Shown here: piece after piece, positions 25,379-35,657 of the stretch | Layout of the letters: each line of letters begins with the position of its first letter | Position numbering within the stretch: the stretch's first letter is position 1 | Origin: Albugo candida | Taxonomy: Eukaryota > Oomycota > Peronosporomycetes > Albuginales | Assembly (NCBI GenBank): GCA_040437565.1 | Contig: JBDOQK010000075.1 | Span: forward strand, 1-64,000 | Length of the DNA stretch: 64,000 nucleotides | Reading direction: 5' to 3' | Notes under the pieces: model-generated | The model's input: the letters and a program-made list of their open reading frames with translations, nothing else | What the model was told of the DNA's origin: nothing | Database searches by the model: none | Program-made: the position numbers and the translations under genes

Positions 25379-25432
25379 CTGAAAGTGAGATAAAAATCAG
25401 TCGACAGTGAACACTCCTATCTGCAAGTTTAC
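25379..25432 (-). other. Candidate 54-nt spliceosomal intron
   Basis: On the minus strand the open frame 25429-25755 ends in GATTTTGG followed by a donor GTAAAC. It runs through a pyrimidine-rich stretch to the acceptor TCACTTTCAG at 25379. Length and ends fit the short introns of oomycetes such as Albugo. The in-frame stop lies inside the intron, so the exon frame does not truly end there. Confidence 0.5.
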
Positions 25433-25755
25433 CCAAAATCCTTGTTCTCCACTCCCATTCCATCGTCCCTTGTTAAAGAAAAATTACTCGTAATCGTAAC
25501 ACTGAAAAAAGAGTCCACAAATATATCACGACCCGTAACAACATCGAAACGACCGCTACCAAACGTATCCGGCCCCAAACCAAGCTGCATTCGTTCCCTA
25601 GGTCGCGTCACGAATGGGCAGATGTCAGTCCGTAACACGAATTTTGTTTCCGACTTTGACGATGCCAAAAGATGAATCGTATCGAGTTCTTTATCGTGTC
25701 TAAAGTCCGTTGACGTCGTTTCTCTCTCAGCTCCTTCTGGTCGGTCGTAACGCAT
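25433..25755 (-). CDS. Exon of unrecognised spliced gene in unit A'
   Basis: A 107-codon frame with protein-like composition. It opens with the acidic/basic residues MRYDRPEGAERETTSTDF and carries the glycine-rich stretch MQLGLGPDTFGSGRFDV, then SFFSVTITSNFSLTRDDG. It ends at a good splice donor (see 25379-25432). The open frame extends about 70 nt upstream of the ATG, through acceptor-like sequence (ttttactttaccttgacag near 25805-25825), so the ATG may not be the start. An overlapping minus-strand frame at 25608-25832 starts hydrophobic (APFYFTLTVLVYLAEV) and competes for the same DNA. Part of this exon (25559-25755) is repeated exactly after the next gap as an assembly duplicate. The related sequence near 10.9 kb is decayed. 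Function unknown. Confidence 0.4.
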
Positions 25756-26201
25756 TGCTCCGACGTCATTACGTTTTGCGGTACTTCTGCCAAGTATACA
25801 AGTACTGTCAAGGTAAAGTAAAAAGGAGCCAATATAGCATGATTTGTTTCAAGTTAGCTTTTCTTCCGAAAGATTCACATTTAATTGCTTTTCCTATAAC
25901 CCTATCGCTGAATCTGTAGCACCTATATTATCCTGCAAGAAGCAAAATTCTTTGAGGGGGAAACTCCGGATAAGTTTTGCACGAAATTGTATATATTTAT
26001 ATGAATACTCCAATATAACCCATTCGAAATGTAATCGCGTAAACAGCCCTCATGGAAGTAGTTGTCGTCCGTGTCGTTGTTGTAGTAATCGCAAAAATCA
26101 AGGGAGTATGACATATCAAATCATCGCCCCCGCTGCTGTCGCTAGCATATGCATCCAAATTATCACTAGTCTCATTCCGTCTGTGTCTACATCAAGAAGG
26201 C
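25559..26201. repeat. 643-bp contig end duplicated across gap (left copy)
   Basis: Bases 25559-26201 appear identical to 26302-26944, with the N run exactly between them. A minus-strand frame 25923-26114 (MSYSLDFCDYYNNDTDDNYF...) is present in both. The simplest reading is one genomic copy sequenced at the end of each of two contigs. Confidence 0.85.
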
Positions 26202-26301
26202 NNNNNNNNNNNNNNNNNNNNNNNNNNNNNNNNNNNNNNNNNNNNNNNNNNNNNNNNNNNNNNNNNNNNNNNNNNNNNNNNNNNNNNNNNNNNNNNNNNN
26301 N
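26202..26301. other. Scaffold gap (100 N), probably artefactual
   Basis: Flanked by an exact 643-bp repeat ending and starting at the gap edges. The two contigs probably overlap and no sequence is missing. Confidence 0.85.
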
Positions 26302-26944
26302 CCAAACGTATCCGGCCCCAAACCAAGCTGCATTCGTTCCCTAGGTCGCGTCACGAATGGGCAGATGTCAGTCCGTAACACGAATTTTGTTTCCGACTTT
26401 GACGATGCCAAAAGATGAATCGTATCGAGTTCTTTATCGTGTCTAAAGTCCGTTGACGTCGTTTCTCTCTCAGCTCCTTCTGGTCGGTCGTAACGCATTG
26501 CTCCGACGTCATTACGTTTTGCGGTACTTCTGCCAAGTATACAAGTACTGTCAAGGTAAAGTAAAAAGGAGCCAATATAGCATGATTTGTTTCAAGTTAG
26601 CTTTTCTTCCGAAAGATTCACATTTAATTGCTTTTCCTATAACCCTATCGCTGAATCTGTAGCACCTATATTATCCTGCAAGAAGCAAAATTCTTTGAGG
26701 GGGAAACTCCGGATAAGTTTTGCACGAAATTGTATATATTTATATGAATACTCCAATATAACCCATTCGAAATGTAATCGCGTAAACAGCCCTCATGGAA
26801 GTAGTTGTCGTCCGTGTCGTTGTTGTAGTAATCGCAAAAATCAAGGGAGTATGACATATCAAATCATCGCCCCCGCTGCTGTCGCTAGCATATGCATCCA
26901 AATTATCACTAGTCTCATTCCGTCTGTGTCTACATCAAGAAGGC
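26302..26944. repeat. 643-bp contig end duplicated across gap (right copy)
   Basis: Right-hand copy of 25559-26201. From 26945 onward the sequence is new and should be read as the direct continuation of 26201. Confidence 0.85.
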
Positions 26945-27043
26945 TGATTCTACTTCACGAAATCGTCTTCAGAGTACGAATACTTGTTCGAGAACTTCCG
27001 TTACTGAATGTGATTTCAGAAATACATTTCTCCCTTTAATCTA

Positions 27044-27750
27044 ACTAAGAAGTCTGGATTTTTTATCGCGTTTACAACGGCATTTCATATTAGGAGGCAG
27101 CTATTCCTCCCTCTTAATATCGAATTCGATACTCTTCAGCGTCTTTCTTTTCATCTACATCGATTGAAGTAGCAGATGCAACCCAAGCCACTTGCGTATC
27201 TCGGTACATTGATGTGTCTGCAGTAATTTCTCTGTGTCGATCGTGCCGAGATTCCCGACCCTAGAACCTCGTCCATCAGACGTATGAATTTGAGGACTCG
27301 TGTAGCTATCAAGGCTACGTGATAGCTGCGACCATACGATGATAATCTGGCGCCGAAAATTTAAAATGTGAAAACGCCTGTGGCGTGTTTGGGTGCTTCG
27401 CTCTATTTCTTGACGTGGTGTGGCCCACAAATCCGTTGTTATCGCTGTACTGTCACTAAGCTCCCGAGATGTATCAGCAGTTATGATTTGTATAATTTCC
27501 CTACAAGGGGACTCATGTTCGTTCTAGAATTGGGTGTAGTCATTGAAACGGGTTGTAGTTCGACATCGCACAAGAAAATATAGACATCAGCTTATTGAAA
27601 TATCAACTTAGTCACTAGTTATTCACTGTTGGACTCGGTGTCATCGGTCTAGATGGGACTGAATGAAACGGTTGGAGCTCAAAGTTAGAAAGCATTTTGG
27701 AGTTGACTAATGGCAAAAAAGATGGTAGATACAGACTGCCATTATAGTCT
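27044..27750 (-). repeat. Unit B' : single diverged relative of unit B
   Basis: The block tggcccacaaatccgttgtt near 27421-27440 matches tggcccaaaatccgttgtct in both unit B copies. The minus-strand frame 27155-27430 (MWATPRQEIER...) corresponds to the frames starting MKSSKDNGFWATQ there. Further on, gtgtcatcggtctagatggg and ttgactaatggcaaaaaaga align with the 3' end of unit B (atgtcatcgatctgaaggat, gttaattattggcaaaagga). As in the first block, this unit precedes a CCG gene on the minus strand. Confidence 0.6.
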
Positions 27751-27967
27751 GTCGATGTAATGAGTATTTTGAATTTTCAGTACCGTTATGTCTTTGAAAT
27801 GACGTCAAGGAAATCAGCATCAGCCCTTAGTCAATTCTCAAATTTCTTTGTGCTATAGATGATTTGCAGAAATTCTGAAGAACAAAATTGTATCGTTACC
27901 TTTCCGGCAACTCCAAGCATTTGATATTCTTGTTTATGTCCAAATTATATGTTCCGTAATTGACTAG

Positions 27968-30020
27968 TTATTGGAGTCCTGGAGAAAACCTGACTGAAGA
28001 CTTGATATCTACATTCGTCAATTGGCGCAATCCAAACGGGCGTCTCGTGCGCAATACGCTCTCACCATGAGAAAGGCTTTGGCAGTACTTCCCAAGGCAG
28101 ACGGTTAGAACGGTTGATGATTCCGGACGCATCCATACATATCCATTATGTGCGACTTCGTTTCTGTAAAAGAAGAAAATCTCTGTATGCTCTGCTAAAC
28201 AATGTAAGCAATGATACAATTCAAAATCGGCATATGTGAACACCACTAACGCGATATCGCCCGAAACTGGCCAAATTTGGGAAGAATATGCTGGACTGGA
28301 ATGAGGTGAATATCTTCTCGGTGGAGTGAAAAGATCCATGCTTAGAGAAGGCCAAGCACCTACGGGAGCAAGTCTGTGTGTAAACGTGTCGGCCTTACTT
28401 TGTTCTGTCAAGCGCGCCATTATGAAGTCTCGGTGATGCATACAGAAAATATTGGGAACATTTTGAATCCTGGTACATTTGTACTTTCGAACACAGGTTG
28501 ATAATAGATTCCTGAATTCATTCGGGGTCGCTTTCCATTTAGACATAGATATATCAAAAAGTAAAGGAGACTGTCGAATAAGTTGAGCTTCATTTGTTAT
28601 GCCCAGAAAAGACTTTATACAAGAGCGACATTTTCTTGCATCCGATTTGGTGTGATATACCGTAAAACAAGCTCTATCCAGTCGATTGTGCATTTCAAAA
28701 TTTGACGGCTTTGGGTATACTTCCAAATTATTGGAATGATGAGCAAGATTTTGTCGGCAGTCATCTGGGTGCAGCACCTCAATCATTCTGCATTTGAAAC
28801 AAGACGACATTGGTTTGATAGTATCCGTGAAGATCAACGTACTATATAGAGACGAAAAGATCACTATGCGATAGCCTTTGACGTCTTTGAGAACACAACT
28901 GATGCACTGCCATTGTAATATCGGTTGTGTACTTACTTTAATGCAAACGTATTCTTTGGCATGTAATATGTTGAAGCTATTTAGAGATGCAACCGCCTCT
29001 TGGAAAACCCCGTCGACTTTGTGGCGTCGTGCCATTCTATTGCCAGCAATAGTAGTTAGGACCTCTTGTAATTCCTCTTGTTGCAATTTATTCTCGTCGT
29101 CGGCATTTGGATGACTGATGAAAAAGATGTCATGTAATCTGTGACAATCGATGTAATTCAAGATCTTGATAGCCGGACAGAATACCTTGTCACAGTTCGC
29201 TACTATAAGTGACGATGAATAATTACTGTGAAAGACGCACACACGAGCTGATCTTTTTTTCGAAGTGTGATATAAGTGAATTGATCGAACAGCGAACCAT
29301 TTGCTGTGCATAGCCATGCACTCTCTGCAAACAGCTTCTTGCGGCGTAAAGGGTAGAATCATACATCGCATCAATGATTCAACAGTTTTGCCATATTGTG
29401 TGTTGACATGATCGTCAACTGGCATCTTTGAATTTAATACTGCTGGGTATGACATTATCAAAACTTTTGGCTCTTTTCTCTTGTAATGTTTCAGTAGTAA
29501 TGGGTCTCTGATCAGTTCATCATCCCAGAAGAACATTGGAATTTCAGATGATTCTTTCCAGATTAATGAAGACACTTCGTATATACTTTCTGTTAAAGAT
29601 GTGGTTGATCCATCAGACCACTTCACTATCGCTTCATGCATAGAGCTTGCTAGTGAATGTACACTCTCAAGTTCATTCTGCTGTGTTCTATACCTGGGAG
29701 CTTTCATCTCGTTAGCAGGGAGCTTAGTCTGCTGTAACTGGTCTGACAATACACATGCCACGCGGTTGCTACAATAAGAAAGAAATGCTGTCATAGTGTC
29801 CGAGTGACCTTCTACCCAATAGAGCCTAAAGGCTCTGATTGCTGCAATCAAATGTATCTGCTTAATCCCCAAAGAACTTATGAGGCAATTATGACACGCA
29901 TCGAAATCTTATGTTTCTGAAAGGGTGACATTTAAGATACCAGATAGAGAAGTGATAAGGCTGAACGACTTCAGCAATAACAGCGTGGTGACGAATAGTG
30001 CGCATGGTCTTAAATGATGC
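27968..30020 (-). pseudogene. Second CCG/CHXC-class gene, decayed copy
   Basis: A 634-codon frame closely follows the 687-aa protein at 19.2-21.2 kb along its length, with the same CxxC spacing. Shared blocks include AVCRECMAMHSKWFAVR and a C-terminal CLHCLAEHTEIFFFYRNE. The CHxC / CX2CX5G motif is kept as CHNCLISSLG just upstream of the frame's first usable codon. Still further upstream lies sequence encoding a hydrophobic leader. The leader part is not joined to the main frame by an open frame, with about one break, so the copy appears disabled although most of it has stayed open. That suggests recent loss, or a sequencing error. Confidence 0.65.
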
Positions 30021-32278
30021 ATGCTGTGTTTTTCAATCTGTGGAGGATGTCAACAGCGAATATTATTGGTAGAATGTACAGGAAATAATAATAAAAACCA
30101 ATCAACAATCTTTCAAATGACTTGATGCTGGGAAAGCGGTCTGAATTTAATCTTATAAGAACGGTTTCCCGCTGTGATTTTGTAAGTATCATTGTTGACC
30201 TAAACCAATAGTTCAGTGCGTGTGCGTAACTGAAAATTCAACACTGCTCCGGTCACGTCGTGATAAATAGTAGCCCAACAACCAAACTCGAGGCGGCATC
30301 CATATGTGGTATTCGTATGGTATTTTATCCAAAACAATCGTCCGTTAATGCGTACTAGAAATAAAGTATCTTAATGCATTGTGATATACCACCATCTCCG
30401 ACAACACCCAGAATAAACAACTGATTACATGTATTTTGAATTGCATTAGGACTTCGACCGGGCATATACGATATCATACGCTCAAACTTTAGAAACCTTA
30501 TCAATGAAGGTTTGCTAGCTGCAATGCTATTGAGTCTGTAAAAAGCAGCTGTATAGATAAATTTCAATGGGCACTTTCACTTGATTTATGATACTTGCCA
30601 ATATACTGAGCTTTGCTGTTGCGGCAATAGATGCGTCGCTAGCGTTCGAGCTGTTAGCAGTATTGAGGGTGAAACACGTCTTGAAAAAGAAAGCCTCTTC
30701 CATAACTTCATTGCTCCTTTTTAAATTCTCATTCAGTGGTTTCCATCAACGCTATACTTGCTTCCTACTGACATGGCCACGTATTCATTTTGTGTGATCT
30801 GCTCTACCGATCCAAAATGAATCTCGAGTGACGTCTCGAATTACAAACCACACTTGTATTCGTCTGAAATTCGCGAAAGATACTATATTTGGCAGTCTGA
30901 TGTCTCAACTCATTCCAATGCGCTACAAAGCCGAATGTAGTTATTTCCTAGTATCTCTGAGCTCGTATTGGTCAGTAGCTATCTCTGATTAAATTTCGAG
31001 CTTCGTAACAAGAATTGATTGTGAGACTGCAAAATTATCTTCTTTGCTTTATTTAAGGAAGGTTTGTCATCTCTATTCCCACAATTGAAGTTTCAAAAAG
31101 GCTGAAGCATATAAAAATTAGGAAGTCCAGTCCAAACACCAATTACTTTACAGCCTATAGGCGATCCTACATTGGTTAGATTTTTTCTTTACTGATAAAA
31201 AATGTACATCGTTGCTGATACTACCTCGAGCAATAAAGGCACACCTAATACAACAGCAAGCGATCGCATGCTCTCGCTCGTCTTCTTATTCTGATCAATA
31301 CGCATCGTAATGGCGTGGTTTTGGCTTGGTTGTGTAACTTGTAGTGATTCACAGGACGCATGCATTAATTGCACTCAATATAAGTCTCATCTTTAAAAGT
31401 AAATGGATGCACAGAGTCGGCATACTGCATTATAATGGATCTATTGACGTCCAAAAAGCTACTCTCATATTACTCTAATGATCATTGCTGGTAGTGTAAC
31501 GTGCAAGATGTATACAATCAATAACAGCTCCCGTACACGCAACTACCAATGAATGCGCCAAGACCTATATGAAACACACTGAGATTATTGTACTATTTAC
31601 TCATCAAGTTTAATTCAGCAACAACAGTCTCTTGATGTGTTAATTTATTTGCATTACCCTATAATAACGAATTAATTGCGTTTCCATCCTTCAGCACATA
31701 AATCCGTGCCATATTTCTAGCACTGATCGATTAAATGTTACTAGTTATGTCCGAAATCGCAGCTGTTCCGTGCCATAATCGTTAAACTGTATTGAACTTT
31801 GCGGACTCGTGGAATGGCTGATGTTAATTGTTAAAGACTGAGATGATGACAGACCAAACCATTATGTAGTTCGAATTTTGTCAGCTTTCCAAAGGGCGTT
31901 CCTGATTGCATGGAAATACACCAACAACAAAATAGGCGCATTCGGTACAGTACAAGACTGGAACAAAATTAAGGGTTTGTGAAGCCCAATCAAATGCAGA
32001 TATCTTCGCTAAGAGTTCATCTTTCAATGTCAGTAGCGAGAGGTGCTTATGTGTGGAAGAATGATGTTTAATATGATAGAAGAAGAGTGAACGTGTATAC
32101 AGTTCGAAACTCATTTGACTCGTTTCAAGGTATGCTTGGGAAGCAAACCTGGTCGCTGCATTTTCACACAAACCCTATCGACAACTTGAATCCTTATGAG
32201 CACATTTTCTGCATGACATCATCAATAAAGAAGGGAGATGGAAGTAGAGGTTTTGATTTTGGGAATTTATGAAAAAAA
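30021..32278. other. Intergenic, no recognised gene
   Basis: Only short frames are present (60-96 codons) on both strands, none with a recognisable domain. It contains the upstream region of the decayed CCG copy. Confidence 0.5.
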
Positions 32279-32393
32279 GGAAACTGCTGCGGACATACCC
32301 AATTTTTGATACAGACACATACCTAAAAATGAAGGAGTCTATCTATCCCTAAAAATAGAAATTACAACATACCCCCTACTTTCGTACCTCAAT
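32279..32393. repeat. Left terminal inverted repeat of MULE
   Basis: About 115 bp. Its inner part (accccctactttcgtac) is the inverse of gtacgaaagtaggggg at 35217-35232. Its outer part (ggaaactgctgcggaca) is the inverse of tgtcggcagcaatttcc at 38491-38507. Confidence 0.65.
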
Positions 32394-33338
32394 GTCCACT
32401 GCTCTCAAGTCCACTTCTATGGTGTTACTAACACCATAAAAAAAGCTGAATTTGTTTCAAAGGAAAAGTAGCCTAGCAGGCAGTCATTTCAGAGTAGGAA
32501 AAAATCTATCCACAATTGTCTTCTATCAATTTGCGTTCTTCATAAACGCAGTAGAATGCAAAAATACCACAGGAATTACTATCCACTTGCTTTGTGCATT
32601 TGGTTCAGGCGTGTAGGTACGCAAAAAAATGACACCATTATCTGATCATTTATCCGCATGTTATCGTCAAGCAATGGTTGTACAGATTCACGTAGGTCTC
32701 AATTCTCCTCAACAACATTGTCCCTTTTGGTATGGAAGAACACAGCAGGAAATTATCAACATAAATATGAAATTATTATCTCTGATTCAGTTACCGGCCT
32801 GGACAACTAAACTCCTTTAATTGAAATTACTCACCTCTACTATAGGGCACGACGGCATACAAAAGACGATACATGTTTACGAAAGCAATGACTCCATCTA
32901 GGAATCAGGCAAAGAATCCAGTAAAAGAGTTAGTAGGCTTAGATTAGCACAGGGTTGTAAACTAAGGACCTAATTGAACTGGCACTTTTAGTTTTTACCG
33001 GCTCGGACACTACATCTGCAGCCTAGTTCCTGTTCTTCTCCTCAGCAATTTTGTCATTAGCTGAATTGCTTGTTGTATTATGGAATAACAACGGAGAAAG
33101 TAAGTAGATGAATCAAACAATACCATTCCAAACTGATGCCCTACATACCTGTCGCAATTTTCCACACGTTCTTTGATTATGCCAACGCTTGCCACAATCT
33201 AGGCATTTGTTTTTCATTTTTCAGGTGGATGGTATTCAGAGGCTGATGGATCACGCCTGTTTAATTTTATAGACTGCTTTTGTGCAGGTCGCCCACGCGC
33301 TTTGACGGAAAGAATGTCCTGCTTAGCCAAAAGATCTC

Positions 33339-35128
33339 TCACCGCTTAGTGCAAACAAGCTTGTTCATGAAGAGCAGCACTATTATACACCTCATGAATC
33401 TCGGAGTGTCTGCCTCCCAACTATTGATATTTCTTTGCACAGAATTCTGCGGACTCCCTTCCACACAGATCCGAAATGAGTGCAGGTCATCTATGGTCAT
33501 AGAATCGTTGGCCTGTTTAGTCTTGGTTGCAGAGTATGCTTGCAAGGCAAGCCAAATGTGACAGGCTCTGCACAAAGGCAAAGTTCGGGGAGTGATTTCC
33601 CAGCTTTCTGTATTACTTTCAATGCCTCCAACTGGGTGGAAATCTAGATGGATGAAGGGAACACATGTGAGACTTAATCATTTTATGACCTATTGCAAAA
33701 TGAATTATCATACCTTTTCGATGGCGAAGCTGGACATCACACACCCAAAAACCTGAAGAAGGGCATCCTGGTATTTGTGGATTTGTTATAGCGTATCTGC
33801 TGCCTCACCAACACGGATTGCATTAAGCCGGTGTTGAATAGCAATGTTAAGTTGGCCTACCACCTGTAGAAGGTCACCTGTCAACGTGTGGAGATATTTT
33901 TTGACGAACGAATTTGCACCTTCAGCTCGAAAGGAGGGGGTCTGTCCGAGAGGAAGGTAATTTCGAATCTATGCCTCCATGAAGTGTTCTTTCCAAGGCA
34001 GGCAAGTTTTGCGCAGATACGTGATGCACTTTACATGGGATTCCTCAAATTGGGCTTCAAATGTATCACACATATCTTTATCCTTGTTGACTGCAGAACA
34101 GCGAACAATAGTGTTCCTATTGGCAACGAATTCATTCCAAGAATCAGCGGATAGAAATTCTCTTTTGCAGGCTGCCAAGATGTTCTTATTGATATGCCGA
34201 AAATCAAGGAAGTGAGTAACGCTAGGAAAAACAATTTCCATGCCATTGATCAATGCTACTTCTCTGTCAGCTACTAGGCAGGCAAGAAGTTTTCCTGATG
34301 ACAGCGAAATAGGACTTCTTCAGCGGGGTCATCCAAAAATATGAAGGAGTGGCATACCATACCGGTTCGTTTTATATGTACGGTGAATCGCAAAAACATA
34401 TAGTATTTAGAGCTGTAGTGCCATTTCTCTCCAGCTCTGAGCTCATCCATCAAGGCATTCAAAGATGTGCTGCCTGCAATGTACTGCTTTCGAATAGACG
34501 CTTTTTGGTTGCTGATGTCTTTTATTATGACCGCAATTTGAGGGCCCTAAGACGGCATCTTCCTCAAAACAGTTGCAATTTCTCTTGGTGGGCAGTTTCC
34601 CATTGACATTTACAACTATTTGTTGCAAATGCAGCGATGAAATTTTACTGGCTCCTGGATGGCCACTGAGGTCAACAGCAATCTCATGGATGTGCTCCAA
34701 CCGAACGTCATCGAGCAATCAACTTCTTGTTTTAGCCTACCAACCCAGCGAAAGGGGCAAAAATGTTGACGGATGGAAGATATCCGCTGGCGGGTATCCT
34801 CTACTAATCGCCAGTTATTTCTGTTAACAACAATCAGGTCCTATCCGTAACAAACAGCAGTGGATTTTGAACGGGCTATGGTTATAAAGAATCCATTGGA
34901 TAGTGCTTGTCGTTTTAGTGCCTCATCAATAGAGATTCGAGAAGTAAGGGATGTGTTTTCACCAAATCTAGAGGTGCAGTATTTGCGAGCAAAATATCGG
35001 AACTGGATGCCTGAAGAGCAGCAGGAGCGAGAGCGGTGGACAAGGTGGGCGGAGTGGACAGAGTAGACTGGGTAGTGGGCTGGTAGTGAACTGAGGATTG
35101 GAAGTGCTAGCAGCTGAGAACATGGCAC
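33339..35128 (-). pseudogene. MULE transposase relic (FAR1-like N-terminus, MULE domain)
   Basis: On the minus strand the parts appear in the order expected for oomycete and plant MULE/FAR1 transposases. SIDEALKRQALSNGFFITIARS (about 34850-34950) matches the FAR1-type start. A short domain with HIHEIAVDLSGHPGASKISS follows at 34.6-34.7 kb. Then come ALMDELRAGEKWHYSSKY (near 34.4-34.46 kb) and FLDFRHINKNILAACKREF (near 34.16-34.21 kb), the MULE core around its conserved His-Ile-Asn-Lys. TIDDLHSFRICVEGSP near 33.45 kb looks like a tail segment. The pieces lie in different frames separated by stops, so the gene is broken, or partly spliced and then broken. Frames change near 34.45 and 34.26 kb. 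Confidence 0.65.
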
Positions 35129-35173
35129 CGGGAGTGGTGGACGGAGAGGTGGACGGAGTGGTTGCGGGACTGA
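34991..35173. repeat. Purine-rich low-complexity tract
   Basis: The plus strand is strongly biased to G and A, with loose repeats of ggtggacggagtgg and ggagtggacagagt. It lies just inside the MULE right end. It resembles a short, degenerate minisatellite. Confidence 0.45.
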
Positions 35174-35499
35174 GGTGTAACAGGAGAGATATACTTATTT
35201 ATTTACTTTATTGACGGTACGAAAGTAGGGGGTTTGTTTGTAATTTCTATTTTGAGGGATAGATATACAGTGCACGACACCTATAACCAGCATCTCCACC
35301 CGGTGCGCAAGAATTTTTTGGGACACCCAATTACCAACTTAAACAAAAATCTCTCTCTATATCTTAAAAGTACATTGCCGTGGCTTTCTGGCAATAGAGT
35401 CGGATTTTTCCAATATTTATTTTTGATGAAGTTAGAAGCGTTTGAAGTTCGGCAAATTCTCGTGATTATGTATGGAGCTATGGAAATTTGGCCAGACAT

Positions 35500-35610
35500 C
35501 TAAAAATAGATACTTTCTTTAACCAATCAGAAAGGACCACCTAAAAATAGATAATTGTTTTAGCCAATTAGAGAGGACCATTTAAAAACAGATAGTGTGT
35601 TAGAAATCTG
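35500..35610. repeat. 41-bp tandem repeat, about 2.6 copies
   Basis: The unit ctaaaaatagatactttctt... recurs at 35541 and, more diverged, at 35582. Each full copy ends in an aggacca segment. It lies in the subterminal region of the DDE transposon, between its left end and the end of the transposase gene, where such repeats can serve as transposase-binding sites. That role is inference. Confidence 0.6.
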
Positions 35611-35657
35611 ATTCAGACTTACATATTTTCTTTGTTGGTTATGTGTATATCTGTAAT

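Noticed and set aside
26302-26944. Second set of exons identical to 25559-26201
   Set aside because: Exact identity bounded by the gap points to an assembly overlap, not a second gene.
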